From positions 1 through 13,863 of the forward strand of contig JAUWXV010000080.1 in the NCBI GenBank assembly GCA_030616165.1: 13,863 bases of DNA. Reading direction: 5' to 3'. The stretch comes from a bacterium (lineage in GTDB: Bacteria > SM23-31 > JAUVVT01). The notes under the pieces are model-generated. The model made no database searches. It was not told where the DNA came from and saw only the letters and a list, made by a program, of their open reading frames with translations. Both the position numbers and the translations under genes were made by a program. This document shows positions 1 to 7,168 of this stretch, piece after piece; positions within the stretch are counted from its first letter, which is position 1, and each line of letters opens with the position of its first letter.

Positions 1-102
1 AGTAGAGAACGGAATCGGAAAAAAGTAACTGTTCATTGGCAATTTACAAAGAACGATGCCCGAATTAAATTGGGCAGATATTATATTGATGTCAGAAATT
101 AA
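1..102 (+). CDS. C-terminal end of a probable DDE transposase (5' part outside window)
   Basis: Frame 1 is open from the window edge to a TAA at 100-102 and gives 33 residues. The core WQFTKNDARIKLGRYY resembles the C-terminal tail of DDE transposases (W-x-F-T-x-x-D-A-R-x-K-L-x-x-x-Y), as I recall it from IS630-like and related elements. The exact IS family cannot be fixed from 33 residues. If this is right, the right end of an insertion sequence lies between 103 and about 235, but the left end is outside the window, so no inverted repeat can be matched. Basis: the open frame is seen directly; the transposase identity is from memory of the family and moderately uncertain. An unrelated protein tail is possible. 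Confidence 0.5.
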   Translation, partial: SRERNRKKVTVHWQFTKNDARIKLGRYYIDVRN

Positions 103-235
103 TGTCACAATGCACTAGTCAATGATAACTGAGGAAATAAATATTTAAAGAGAGAGTATAGACATCCATGGGTAATACCCAATGAAGTATAAAAACCATC
201 TAAAATTAAATTCATAAATAAAATAGGAGATAAAG
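103..235. other. Short intergenic leader before the ceramidase-like gene
   Basis: This AT-rich 133-base spacer separates the transposase tail from the next gene. It holds a small palindrome, TGGGTA-A-TACCCA at 169-181, which could be an operator half-site pair or chance. No convincing -35/-10 pair is visible. If the upstream fragment is a transposase, an IS terminal repeat and its target duplication should lie here. Confidence 0.4.
225..229 (+). promoter_or_regulatory. Ribosome binding site AGGAG for the ceramidase-like gene
   Basis: AGGAG lies 6 bases before the ATG at 236. The spacing is good and supports that start over later in-frame Met codons. Confidence 0.75.
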
Positions 236-1768
236 ATGTTACATTATTTATCAAAAATTGCAGAAAGATTAGTAATTCTTTTTATTTTAGTTATAATCAT
301 AGAGTTAATTGATTTCTCCAACGCTAAGGCTTCATCTTTACTCGCTGGAGCAGCTAAAATAAATATTACTAAAGATAAACCAACAGCATTAGTTAATGAC
401 CCACTGTATGTCAAAGCGTTGGTATTAGATGATGGGAAAACAAAGGCAGTTATTATCACAATAGACATCGGGGGAGTACAATATAAGTTTTTATCAGAAG
501 TACGAAGTCGGATTCAGAAGGAATTAAAGATAGATGGAAACAATGTTTTGATAAATTCTTCTCATAACCATCATGTTAATGACCAATTAGCAGAAGATTA
601 TATTGATAGGACTGTAAAAGCTGTGAAAAAGGCTTCTCAAAATATGGTACCAGTTAAGATTGGCACAGGTACCGGACATGAATATAGAATTACAATGAAC
701 CGCAGGCTCAAGTTAAAAAACGGAAAGGAATGGACTATACGACGTGCTGTTCCCTGTCCCCAGGATGATGAAGTTGTAGATATAGCTGAACCATTTGACC
801 CGGAAATAGGCATTCTCCGTATAGATAGAACGGATGGGAAACCTCTGGCAGTGCTTTACAATTTTGCCGGTCATGCATATGGCGGTGTTCCAAATAAAGG
901 AGTAACAGCATGTTTTCCAGGATTTGCATCTAAGAGTATTGAAGATAATTTGGGCAATGGTGCTGTAGCACTCTTTTTGCAGGGAGCTGCGGGAGATATC
1001 ACCCCAGTTCTCTATAAAGATGTTAATGCTCATAGACCAGCAGAAGCACTCGGTACGATATTGGGTTTGAGTACATTAGAAGCTTTGAAAAATATACCCA
1101 CGAAGGAAAATGGAAGTATATATGTTATCAGAGAAGATATAACATTTCCGGTAAGAACAGATATTCCAGAACGTATTGATTCTCTGGAAGCACAGAAAAA
1201 ACGTGTCCTGGATTATTTTAAAGGAGTAGGTTGTGGAGCCCATGGTGCAGGAACAAGTTTGAACTTCAAAACATTTCTACCCCTTTATATAAAATATATG
1301 ATGTCCCCTGAATTTCCCTCATATTATTCCTACAGATACTTACAGGAAAAAAAGATAGGGAAAAATGACCTTGAAATGCTTGATTCCGATAATAGAAGAG
1401 ATGTGCAAAAATATTTGAGTAACATTTACAAAATGGAAGAATTAATTAAAATTGAGGCAAATCTGCAGCGTTTAAGTGGAGTAGTTCCCAAAACTTCTTT
1501 TACGGCCGAAATACTGGGTATGAAGATTGGAGACTTTGTCCTGATAACATGTCCAGGTGAAGCGTTTGCTCAAGTGGGATTAAATATTAAAAAATTATCA
1601 CCATACGAAAACACCTTTATTTCCGGTTACTCAAATGGTTCTATTGGCTATGCCCCTACTTCGGATGCATACGATGGAGAAGCATATGAAGTTTCTGGCT
1701 CTCGATTGGCTCCTGAGTGGCAAAAAATTTATGAGGAAAAAGCTTTAGAAATAATTAGCAAACTGTAA
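236..1768 (+). CDS. Secreted neutral/alkaline ceramidase-like protein (N-terminal catalytic domain only)
   Basis: This 510-residue exported protein belongs to the neutral/alkaline non-lysosomal ceramidase N-terminal domain family, whose founders are zinc amidases that split ceramide. An N-terminal hydrophobic segment (about residues 11-26) followed by SNA looks like a signal peptide cleaved near residue 30. Family landmarks are SSHNHH (108-113), FAGHAYG (210-216), FPGFASKSIED (228-238), LQGAAGDITP (248-257), CPGEAFAQVG (439-448) and the loop GYSNGSIGYAP (464-474). By motif position the zinc ligands would be a His at 110 or 112, His213, Glu442 and Tyr472. True ceramidases have Ser in the nucleophile segment (G-D/N-x-S-P), whereas here it is Thr256. 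The C-terminal Ig-like domain of ceramidases is absent; at about 510 residues it is shorter than the roughly 650-750 of true ceramidases. Many environmental proteins of this shape have unknown substrates, so ceramide cleavage is not established. It lies 137 bases upstream of the isomerase-like gene on the same strand and may be co-regulated with it. Confidence 0.85.
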   Translation: MLHYLSKIAERLVILFILVIIIELIDFSNAKASSLLAGAAKINITKDKPTALVNDPLYVKALVLDDGKTKAVIITIDIGGVQYKFLSEVRSRIQKELKIDGNNVLINSSHNHHVNDQLAEDYIDRTVKAVKKASQNMVPVKIGTGTGHEYRITMNRRLKLKNGKEWTIRRAVPCPQDDEVVDIAEPFDPEIGILRIDRTDGKPLAVLYNFAGHAYGGVPNKGVTACFPGFASKSIEDNLGNGAVALFLQGAAGDITPVLYKDVNAHRPAEALGTILGLSTLEALKNIPTKENGSIYVIREDITFPVRTDIPERIDSLEAQKKRVLDYFKGVGCGAHGAGTSLNFKTFLPLYIKYMMSPEFPSYYSYRYLQEKKIGKNDLEMLDSDNRRDVQKYLSNIYKMEELIKIEANLQRLSGVVPKTSFTAEILGMKIGDFVLITCPGEAFAQVGLNIKKLSPYENTFISGYSNGSIGYAPTSDAYDGEAYEVSGSRLAPEWQKIYEEKALEIISKL

Positions 1769-1895
1769 TCGATTTCCTTTAATAGGACTGCAATAAGTTG
1801 AAGTAGGGGGCATGATATATAATACCAGATGGTTTAATCATTTGGATCTTATTTAGAACTTTTATTTCGTGAATTTCAATAAATTAAATTAATTT

Positions 1896-1902
1896 GGGAG
1901 GA
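1896..1902 (+). promoter_or_regulatory. Ribosome binding site GGGAGGA deciding the start at 1906
   Basis: A strong Shine-Dalgarno sequence lies just before the ATG at 1906. An alternative TTG at 1894 overlaps this site and would add four residues ahead of the Tat motif, so 1906 is the better start. Confidence 0.85.
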
Positions 1903-1905
1903 ATT

Positions 1906-3486
1906 ATGTCAGAAATTAATCGTCGCAGTTTTTTGAAAGCATCTACTGGTGCAGTTTGTGCCACTGCATTAGTTGGACCGATGACTGCAAAACCAAAGGA
2001 AATTTTAAAGAATAGTAAAAACGCGAAGGTTTATACAGTATTTTATCCTACAGCTCCTTCTGCAGATGATACTTCGGTTGTTCCGACATCAAACAGAGAA
2101 ATTTTAACTATGTTAAAGAGAAAATGTGATGGAGTTGATTTTATAGCAAGAGATTTAACAAGACCTGCAAAAAGTGCGATAAGTCCGGGTGAAGGTATTG
2201 AATTAAAACCTTCAACTCTTGCGGGTGTTATCAATGAAATGGAAGACCTGAGAAAATTGGAATTTGACGGAGTTCTTATTATTGGGCAAGCAAGGAATTA
2301 TGCATTAACGGAGACTTCCGGGCTGCCGACAATAATTACGAATGTTATTGGTGACTTTATGGGTAATCCCTATGCACTTTACAAAAAACAAGGAGGGATA
2401 TTAAAAGCTGATATAGACCCATGGCATTATAGTGCTTATTCGAAGGATTCTGAGGCTATGTTTGAAGATTTAGTTGAAAAAATAAAATTGATTAGAGCTC
2501 TCAAGAAGATGAAAGAATCAAGGATTCTAATTGTAACAGATGATGAATATGTCAATTCCTACAGAGGAGATGCTCGAAAAAGTTATCCACCCGGATATAA
2601 CGAGATTATTCTCAGTGAATTGGATAAAGTTTTAGGAACAAAAGTGACAAAGATAGGAAGTGATGAAGTAACTGAAAACGGGGATATTCAGAATCTATGG
2701 CACAATGATAGCCCCGAAGCAGAAGAAATTGCGAAAATGTGGATAAGCGAAGCCGAAGGAATGAAGAATACAATAGAGTCTGAGGTGGTGAGAGCGGCTA
2801 AGGTGTATTTGGCTTTAAAAATATTGATGAAGAAATATAATGCTACTGCGATAGCTTTCCATCTCAGGTCCCTAATTAAAAATCCAAGACCCGAGGATAA
2901 GGTCTGGCCATGTTTATGTACTGGAGAATTTCAAAAACAGGGAATAGTCGCATGCTGTCAGGCACATTTAAATATAATACTTACCCATATGTTAGCGCAG
3001 TATGCTTTCGGAAGACCGAGTATGATGGGTGATTTTCAGGTATATACATTCCATAATTTATCTATTGTTCAGCATTGTGAAGGTCCATTTAATATTTACG
3101 GAGGAGATGACAGAGTTCCTTATATATTGGTGGGTCATAGAGAGAGGGATGTAAGGGGACATTCACAAACCGGAGTTGGGGCAGTTGCGACAATATTTTA
3201 CCCACCAAACGAACCAGTTACAATATGGAGGATTAATCTGCTTACAAAGGAAGTACTTGTTCACACCGGGACTACTATTTCGAGAGCCTCTGTTTTTAAA
3301 AATCATTATGAAGAGATGATGTGAAGGACGAAGATAATTGCATCAGTTGATGCAAAGAAGGTAATAGAACATATTTATCCAGATTATTACGGGGTTCATA
3401 GATCAGCAACTTTTGGTGACCATAGAGAACGGATTAAGGATTTGGCAACTTTGATGGGGTATAATGTCATAGAAGAGGACAGATGA
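1906..3486 (+). CDS. Tat-exported L-fucose-isomerase-like protein with in-frame TGA; candidate selenoprotein
   Basis: Conventional calling ends this gene at the TGA at 3322-3324 (472 residues). The same frame continues for 53 codons to TGA at 3484-3486 (526 residues, TGA at residue 473). The N-terminus carries a twin-arginine motif, NRRSFLK (residues 5-11), plus a hydrophobic stretch, so a folded enzyme is probably exported. The C-terminal half resembles the L-fucose/L-arabinose isomerase-like superfamily (COG2407-type): CLCTGEFQKQG (336-346), ACCQAHLN (349-356), MMGDFQVYTFHN (373-384) and GHRERDVRGHS (410-420). By analogy with FucI, Glu341, Asp376 and His498 are candidate metal ligands; His498 lies in the part after the TGA. 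That part (YYGVHRSATFGDHRERIKDL, then a V-I-E-E-D end) looks like a normal family C-terminus. From memory, homologues often have Cys before R-T/D-K, so the TGA would replace Cys. Readthrough as selenocysteine is inference; a nonsense mutation or base error is the alternative. Sugar substrate unknown. Confidence 0.8.
3322..3324 (+). other. In-frame TGA, possible selenocysteine codon
   Basis: The TGA follows ...EEMM and is followed directly by RTKIIASVD in the same frame, with no shift. Other genes here use TGA as a real stop (for example at 9522-9524 on the minus strand) and encode Trp by TGG, so genome-wide TGA recoding is unlikely. A local hairpin downstream supports site-specific selenocysteine insertion. 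Confidence 0.55.
3338..3355 (+). promoter_or_regulatory. Candidate bacterial SECIS hairpin downstream of the in-frame TGA
   Basis: TTGCATC (3338-3344) pairs perfectly with GATGCAA (3349-3355) around the loop AGTT; counted as DNA it is an 8+8 inverted repeat around GT. Twenty bases separate the TGA from the apical loop, and the loop has G as its second base, followed by U. Bacterial SECIS elements, as known from E. coli fdhF and from published search models, sit immediately after the UGA, inside the coding region, with the apical loop roughly 16-37 bases downstream and a conserved G near the start of the loop. No bulged U like that of fdhF is seen, and the lower stem does not extend. No selA, selB or selC is in the window. 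Confidence 0.5.
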
Positions 3487-3641
3487 TTTAAGATTAAATT
3501 TTTAAAGTATAGTATAGGAATAATCAGAGAATTTATAAAAAAATTATAGGTCAGTGAAATTCTTTTAAGTGTCTCATAAGTCTTTCTTTTGAATAAATTC
3601 GGGCATCTTATTTTGAGTCTAATTATTTTAAAATATCATAT
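3487..3641. other. Convergent intergenic region
   Basis: This AT-rich spacer lies between the ends of two convergent genes. A bidirectional terminator would be expected, but no GC-rich stem followed by a T tract is visible. The only symmetry is a weak 9-bp AT-rich stem (3526-3534 with 3557-3565, one G-U pair) around a 22-base loop. Confidence 0.4.
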
Positions 3642-5774
3642 TTATTGATTTGCAATCGGTTTTCCATCAGCGTTCAACGTTTCTATCATACGGAGTTTCT
3701 TCTCTTGTAATACTTTATAGCAATCGGGCAGATCAAAGAATTTCAGTATATTTGGAACAAAACAAGAAAGGGGCCAGGAATATGTTTCAGACTCAGCAAC
3801 TGCTGAATATGAAGTTAGTGCATTTTTAATAGTAACCTGCTTAACCTGATTTGATAAGACAGAGGCAAATACCGCAGGAATAGACCCCCATCCTTTACCT
3901 ACCAAATGTACTTCTTCATGCCCGCATTCTCTAAGCCAGTCGAGTACACGCATTATGTCGAGGGTCTTTTGTCCTACGTACGGTTTATCAAGCATTAAAG
4001 AATGGCCTGCATACAAATAGTCACTTCCATAAGGATCAAGAAATGAATTCGGATAGCATGTGTTTGGCTTTGATTCTCCAATCCCCCGAACATCGCAAGT
4101 GTAAAATACCGAAGCAGGTTCGATAGAGATTAGTTCTTTAATGAGAGGTTCCTCCCGCAATTCCGCATCACTCGAATGATGTGCTATGTACAAAACAGCA
4201 CGTTTGTTTTCTTTTGGCGGTCTTGACATCATTCTCTCATCAGACAGGCGGTAGACTATTGCAAAAATTCCCGGTTCTGTTTCAACGGAATACACGCAAA
4301 ACTGTTTCGGATACGAATTCCGATTATGATAGCTCCTTCCGTAGCTATGAGCCATATATCTATATTCAGGAGTGGGATTATTACGCTGTAATTCAGAAAG
4401 GTTATCCAGCCGAAGGAGTTTTATAATCTGCTGTTTTAATTCTTCCTGTGTAAAACTTTTTTGCCTTTTTTTTGCTAATTCCAGCGACTTTTCTTTTGTA
4501 AATGAATATACAGGTTTGGAATTTAACTCTGATACCTGCCCGTTTGGAGCACACCAAATAGTCTCATCTTTTTCAATAACAATCTCGGGTTCTTTTTGAG
4601 CATTTGAAATACCTGTAATATTGTTAAAAAACTGGTACATCGCTTCACGGTTATCCTGTGTATATCCATGATATCCTTCACCCGCAAAAAACTGGACATT
4701 TTCTTCCGCACCTAATTTTTTATATAAATGTTTGAGCTGTTCATAAGCAGTTTCTGAGCCACGTACATCAAAGTAATCCTTCTTTTTTGCAAGAATAATC
4801 ACAGGTTTCGGCACCATAGCAGCAAGGAAATCAAACATATCAAGTCCTAAGCTTAATATTTTGGGTGGATATTGCTCTGTGTCTGCAGGGAGTTCATTCT
4901 CGAGGTTTCTTCTAAAGGTGGTTACAAAACAACCCGGTGCCCCCATGGTAAACCTGCTTTCAACACCGCATAGCCAGGTTGTCATAGTACCGCCTCCGGA
5001 ATTACCAGTAACGCCGATTTGATCGGGGTCAACTTCCTTTCGGGTGAGCAGGTAGTCTAAAGCACGGATTCCATCCCATGCACGCCATGAACCGAAAGAT
5101 TCACCGACCAGGGCTTGTTGGTTTCCGGCACACAAATGTTCCTGCACGGGACTGCCGATTTTTGACTTTAAATTTTCATCTGGATACTGCAGACGTTCTC
5201 CCTGCCCTATAGGGTCGTAAATCAGGACAACATATCCCAGTCTTGCCAGCCCCTGTGCAAAAGACTGATAAAATTCGGACGCTTTACCATTAACAGAATG
5301 ACCGCATGTTCCCACCACTCCCGGCAGTGGAAACTTTCTACCTTTGGGGATGTAAAGGTTCGCCGTGACAAGAAAATTAGGCCGGCTTTCAAAGATAATA
5401 TTTTCAATCTTATACGTATCACGTTCGATAACTTTAACAATACGAGGATTCAAAGGTGTTTTTTCAGGCCAGGGTCCAAAACTGAGCTGAATTTTCCCTC
5501 TTACGTCCCGAATATAAGCTTCAGCTTCGGCAGCGGTCTTTATGGCAGACCGGCGCTTATTTGCTGTCTCTTCTAACTGTTTTAAATGCCGAACAAAATA
5601 TTCATGCACCATACGGGGAAATCTATTGGGGGATTCTGTGGTATTATTTAGGGTCTGTGGAAAAGTCATATCTATCCAGAAACTGATAAACAAAATAGAG
5701 GTTAAAAGGGTAATTAATTTGAAATATATCTTACTTTGCATTGATTTTCTTCGTAATATAGAAATTGAATACAT
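3642..5774 (-). CDS. Secreted acetylxylan-esterase-like protein with two alpha/beta hydrolase domains
   Basis: This 710-residue protein starts at the ATG at 5774, preceded by GAGGTG; a longer reading from a TTG at 5792 would run through that ribosome site. A basic n-region (RRK) and hydrophobic segment LITLLTSILFISFWI (about residues 21-35) form a signal peptide or anchor. Domain 1 (about 95-390) is a serine hydrolase of the acetylxylan esterase/dienelactone hydrolase type. It has an oxyanion-type segment (GTCGHSVNGK), GYVVLIYDPIGQGER, the nucleophile elbow GNSGGG (Ser259), an acid in KKDYFDVRGS (Asp333 or Asp336) and a His in GEGYHGYTQ (His369). Domain 2 (about 490-700) repeats the fold (YTCDVRGIGES, then VHLVGKGWGSIPA), but its elbow GKGWG has Gly628 where the Ser should be, so it is probably non-catalytic. 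Such tandem proteins of about 700 residues are common in Planctomycetes and allied phyla. Likely role: deacetylating or de-esterifying a polysaccharide outside the cytoplasm. It converges on the isomerase-like gene; substrate not determined. Confidence 0.85.
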   Translation of the reverse strand: MYSISILRRKSMQSKIYFKLITLLTSILFISFWIDMTFPQTLNNTTESPNRFPRMVHEYFVRHLKQLEETANKRRSAIKTAAEAEAYIRDVRGKIQLSFGPWPEKTPLNPRIVKVIERDTYKIENIIFESRPNFLVTANLYIPKGRKFPLPGVVGTCGHSVNGKASEFYQSFAQGLARLGYVVLIYDPIGQGERLQYPDENLKSKIGSPVQEHLCAGNQQALVGESFGSWRAWDGIRALDYLLTRKEVDPDQIGVTGNSGGGTMTTWLCGVESRFTMGAPGCFVTTFRRNLENELPADTEQYPPKILSLGLDMFDFLAAMVPKPVIILAKKKDYFDVRGSETAYEQLKHLYKKLGAEENVQFFAGEGYHGYTQDNREAMYQFFNNITGISNAQKEPEIVIEKDETIWCAPNGQVSELNSKPVYSFTKEKSLELAKKRQKSFTQEELKQQIIKLLRLDNLSELQRNNPTPEYRYMAHSYGRSYHNRNSYPKQFCVYSVETEPGIFAIVYRLSDERMMSRPPKENKRAVLYIAHHSSDAELREEPLIKELISIEPASVFYTCDVRGIGESKPNTCYPNSFLDPYGSDYLYAGHSLMLDKPYVGQKTLDIMRVLDWLRECGHEEVHLVGKGWGSIPAVFASVLSNQVKQVTIKNALTSYSAVAESETYSWPLSCFVPNILKFFDLPDCYKVLQEKKLRMIETLNADGKPIANQ

Positions 5775-5780
5775 TTTTCT

Positions 5781-5786
5781 CACCTC
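5781..5786 (-). promoter_or_regulatory. Ribosome binding site GAGGTG deciding the start at 5774
   Basis: On the minus strand GAGGTG stands 6 bases before ATG (5774-5772). It lies inside the longer TTG-start reading, which is therefore rejected. Confidence 0.75.
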
Positions 5787-6108
5787 ATTCAAAATAAAAT
5801 TTTTTTATAGATAAAAGAAATTAGCAATATATTATAAAGATAAAAATAATTTTGTTATAAAAAAGCGTTTATTTACATTATTATTTTAAATCTCATTGAA
5901 GGATTATTATCATACTATTATAAAATTTCACCTGGATAATAAACTAAGAATCTTTATTAAAATATAAATAAATTAAGAAGATAATTCAAAAAGAAAAAAG
6001 TTTTTTATTTTAGATTATTTTTTTGTATTGCGTAATATAACAATAAATATAATGTATCACCTTGTATAAAACAAAGATGAATTTAAGTATAGAAACAGGG
6101 ATGAGAAA
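5787..6108. other. Very AT-rich intergenic spacer with no gene
   Basis: The core (5821-6060) has 37 G+C in 240 bases by hand count, about 15%, far below the flanking genes. No coding frame with a ribosome site is seen on either strand. It must contain the end of the caspase-operon transcript and the promoter of the hydrolase gene, both reading right to left. A minus-strand TATAAT lies at 5836-5831, but there is no good -35 hexamer at the usual distance. No GC-rich hairpin with a T tract was found, so the terminator is not identified. Confidence 0.5.
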
Positions 6109-7149
6109 TTAATGGACTTTTTCGTATTTTTCAATTTCATCGCTGATTTCAGCAAGACGGATAAAAAGGGATTCAAGTTTGGCGAAATAATCTCGTTCAG
6201 TGTATTTCGTCTTTTCTGCTTTTAAAAGGAATATTTCCTGGTTAATTTCTTTCTGTTCAAGGAAATATTTCGCAAAAACACTATCACCTGTGCTTGCCAC
6301 TGCTGCCTCGACTGCCCTGGTGCGTTCCAGCAAGTACGTGATACTCGACAGGCTGCCCTCGGCGTAATCATCCAGTTCTTCAGCCCTATAAGCGGACTTG
6401 TCCCCGGTATCTTCTAACAGCGGATGTTCTGTTGCAAGATGGTCACTCTCTTCATACCATCTTGCCGTCCTTTCGGATGCATATTGAAAAGCCTCCAACA
6501 CGGAGAGGTCACCATTTTTATCCTGGTCAGATGCACTGCTGTTCATGGCTTCAATCAGGAATTTGGGGAAAATAGTTTCATTCCGTTCTGTCCCGCTTTT
6601 TGTGGCAGTAATTATAATCCTTCTTGGTGCACTGAGATGGGTGATAAATGGGGCACTGCAGCTTGTGGTATTGATAAATATAATTCTACGGGCATTTAGA
6701 GTCTGGACCAATTCAGCATAATCGGCATCCTTCAAATCCCGCCGGGGAATGTTCAACATTGCATTTTTACCATCAAAACTGCCGTGACCGAAAAGAAAAA
6801 TATAGATATCATCTTTATCGGTTACTTTTTTCGAAAGATTGGAAAATTGTGCTTTTATATTTTCAGCGGTGGAAATTTCATTAATAAAATTTTCTTCCTC
6901 TGAACGGGAGTCAGCCAGAACGATTATATTGTTCTCCGAAAACTGGAATTTTTCAATAAGGTTTTTCCGGGTTTCATACAGGTATTTATGGAATTTTTCC
7001 CTGTATTCCCGGCTGCCGCCCAATCCGACAATTAGTAGTACATACCGCCTGGTTTCATCCTGGGCATATACCGCTCCGAATCCGGTAAAAAAGTATATGC
7101 AGAGGTAAATAACTACCAAGTTTATTTTCTTTATATTATAAAGTACCAT
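6109..7149 (-). CDS. Secreted caspase/legumain-like cysteine protease (clan CD) with EF-hand loop
   Basis: This 346-residue protein has a signal peptide (hydrophobic residues 10-26, VYA then Q, cleavage near 29). The mature part opens with YVLLIVGLGGSREYR, the first strand of a caspase-type fold. The catalytic dyad is clear: His122 in LFGHGSFDG (119-127) after a hydrophobic strand, and Cys164 in IFINTTSCSAPFI (157-169) after the next strand. This HGS/SC pairing fits clan CD, closer to legumain-like C13 than to animal caspases. Between the catalytic core and the tail is DQDKNGDLSVLE (208-219), a textbook 12-residue EF-hand loop, which suggests calcium control. The C-terminal part (about 265-343) is helical and charged, probably a coiled coil. 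It is the last gene of the VWA operon, 19 bases after the preceding stop, with only a weak ribosome site. It probably works in the periplasm; the target is unknown. Identity as a clan CD peptidase is confident, specificity is not. Confidence 0.85.
   Translation of the reverse strand: MVLYNIKKINLVVIYLCIYFFTGFGAVYAQDETRRYVLLIVGLGGSREYREKFHKYLYETRKNLIEKFQFSENNIIVLADSRSEEENFINEISTAENIKAQFSNLSKKVTDKDDIYIFLFGHGSFDGKNAMLNIPRRDLKDADYAELVQTLNARRIIFINTTSCSAPFITHLSAPRRIIITATKSGTERNETIFPKFLIEAMNSSASDQDKNGDLSVLEAFQYASERTARWYEESDHLATEHPLLEDTGDKSAYRAEELDDYAEGSLSSITYLLERTRAVEAAVASTGDSVFAKYFLEQKEINQEIFLLKAEKTKYTERDYFAKLESLFIRLAEISDEIEKYEKVH
6493..6528 (-). other. EF-hand calcium-binding loop inside the caspase-like protease
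   Basis: Residues 208-219 read D-x-D-x-N-G-D-L-S-V-L-E. Acidic or polar ligands stand at positions 1, 3, 5 and 9, with Gly at 6 and Glu at 12, the full canonical spacing. Only one loop is seen, as in dockerin-like or single EF-hand insertions. Confidence 0.75.
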
Positions 7150-7168
7150 TATTCGTGAAAGAGTTTTA

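Noticed and set aside
169-181. Palindrome TGGGTA-A-TACCCA as an IS end or operator
   Set aside because: Too short to assign, with no second copy noticed in the window.
1894-1905. Upstream TTG start adding four residues to the isomerase-like protein
   Set aside because: The TTG overlaps the GGGAGGA ribosome site, and the ATG at 1906 puts the Tat motif at the normal place.
3322-3324. General reassignment of TGA to Trp or Gly in this organism
   Set aside because: Other genes end in TGA (for example at 9522-9524 on the minus strand), Trp is encoded by TGG throughout, and no other gene here contains an in-frame TGA.
3526-3565. Inverted repeat AGAGAATTT/AAATTCTTT as a terminator
   Set aside because: The stem is almost all A-T with a 22-base loop and no T tract after it on either strand; too weak to call.
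5775-5792. TTG start adding six residues to the hydrolase
   Set aside because: The extra codons contain the GAGGTG ribosome site used by the ATG at 5774.
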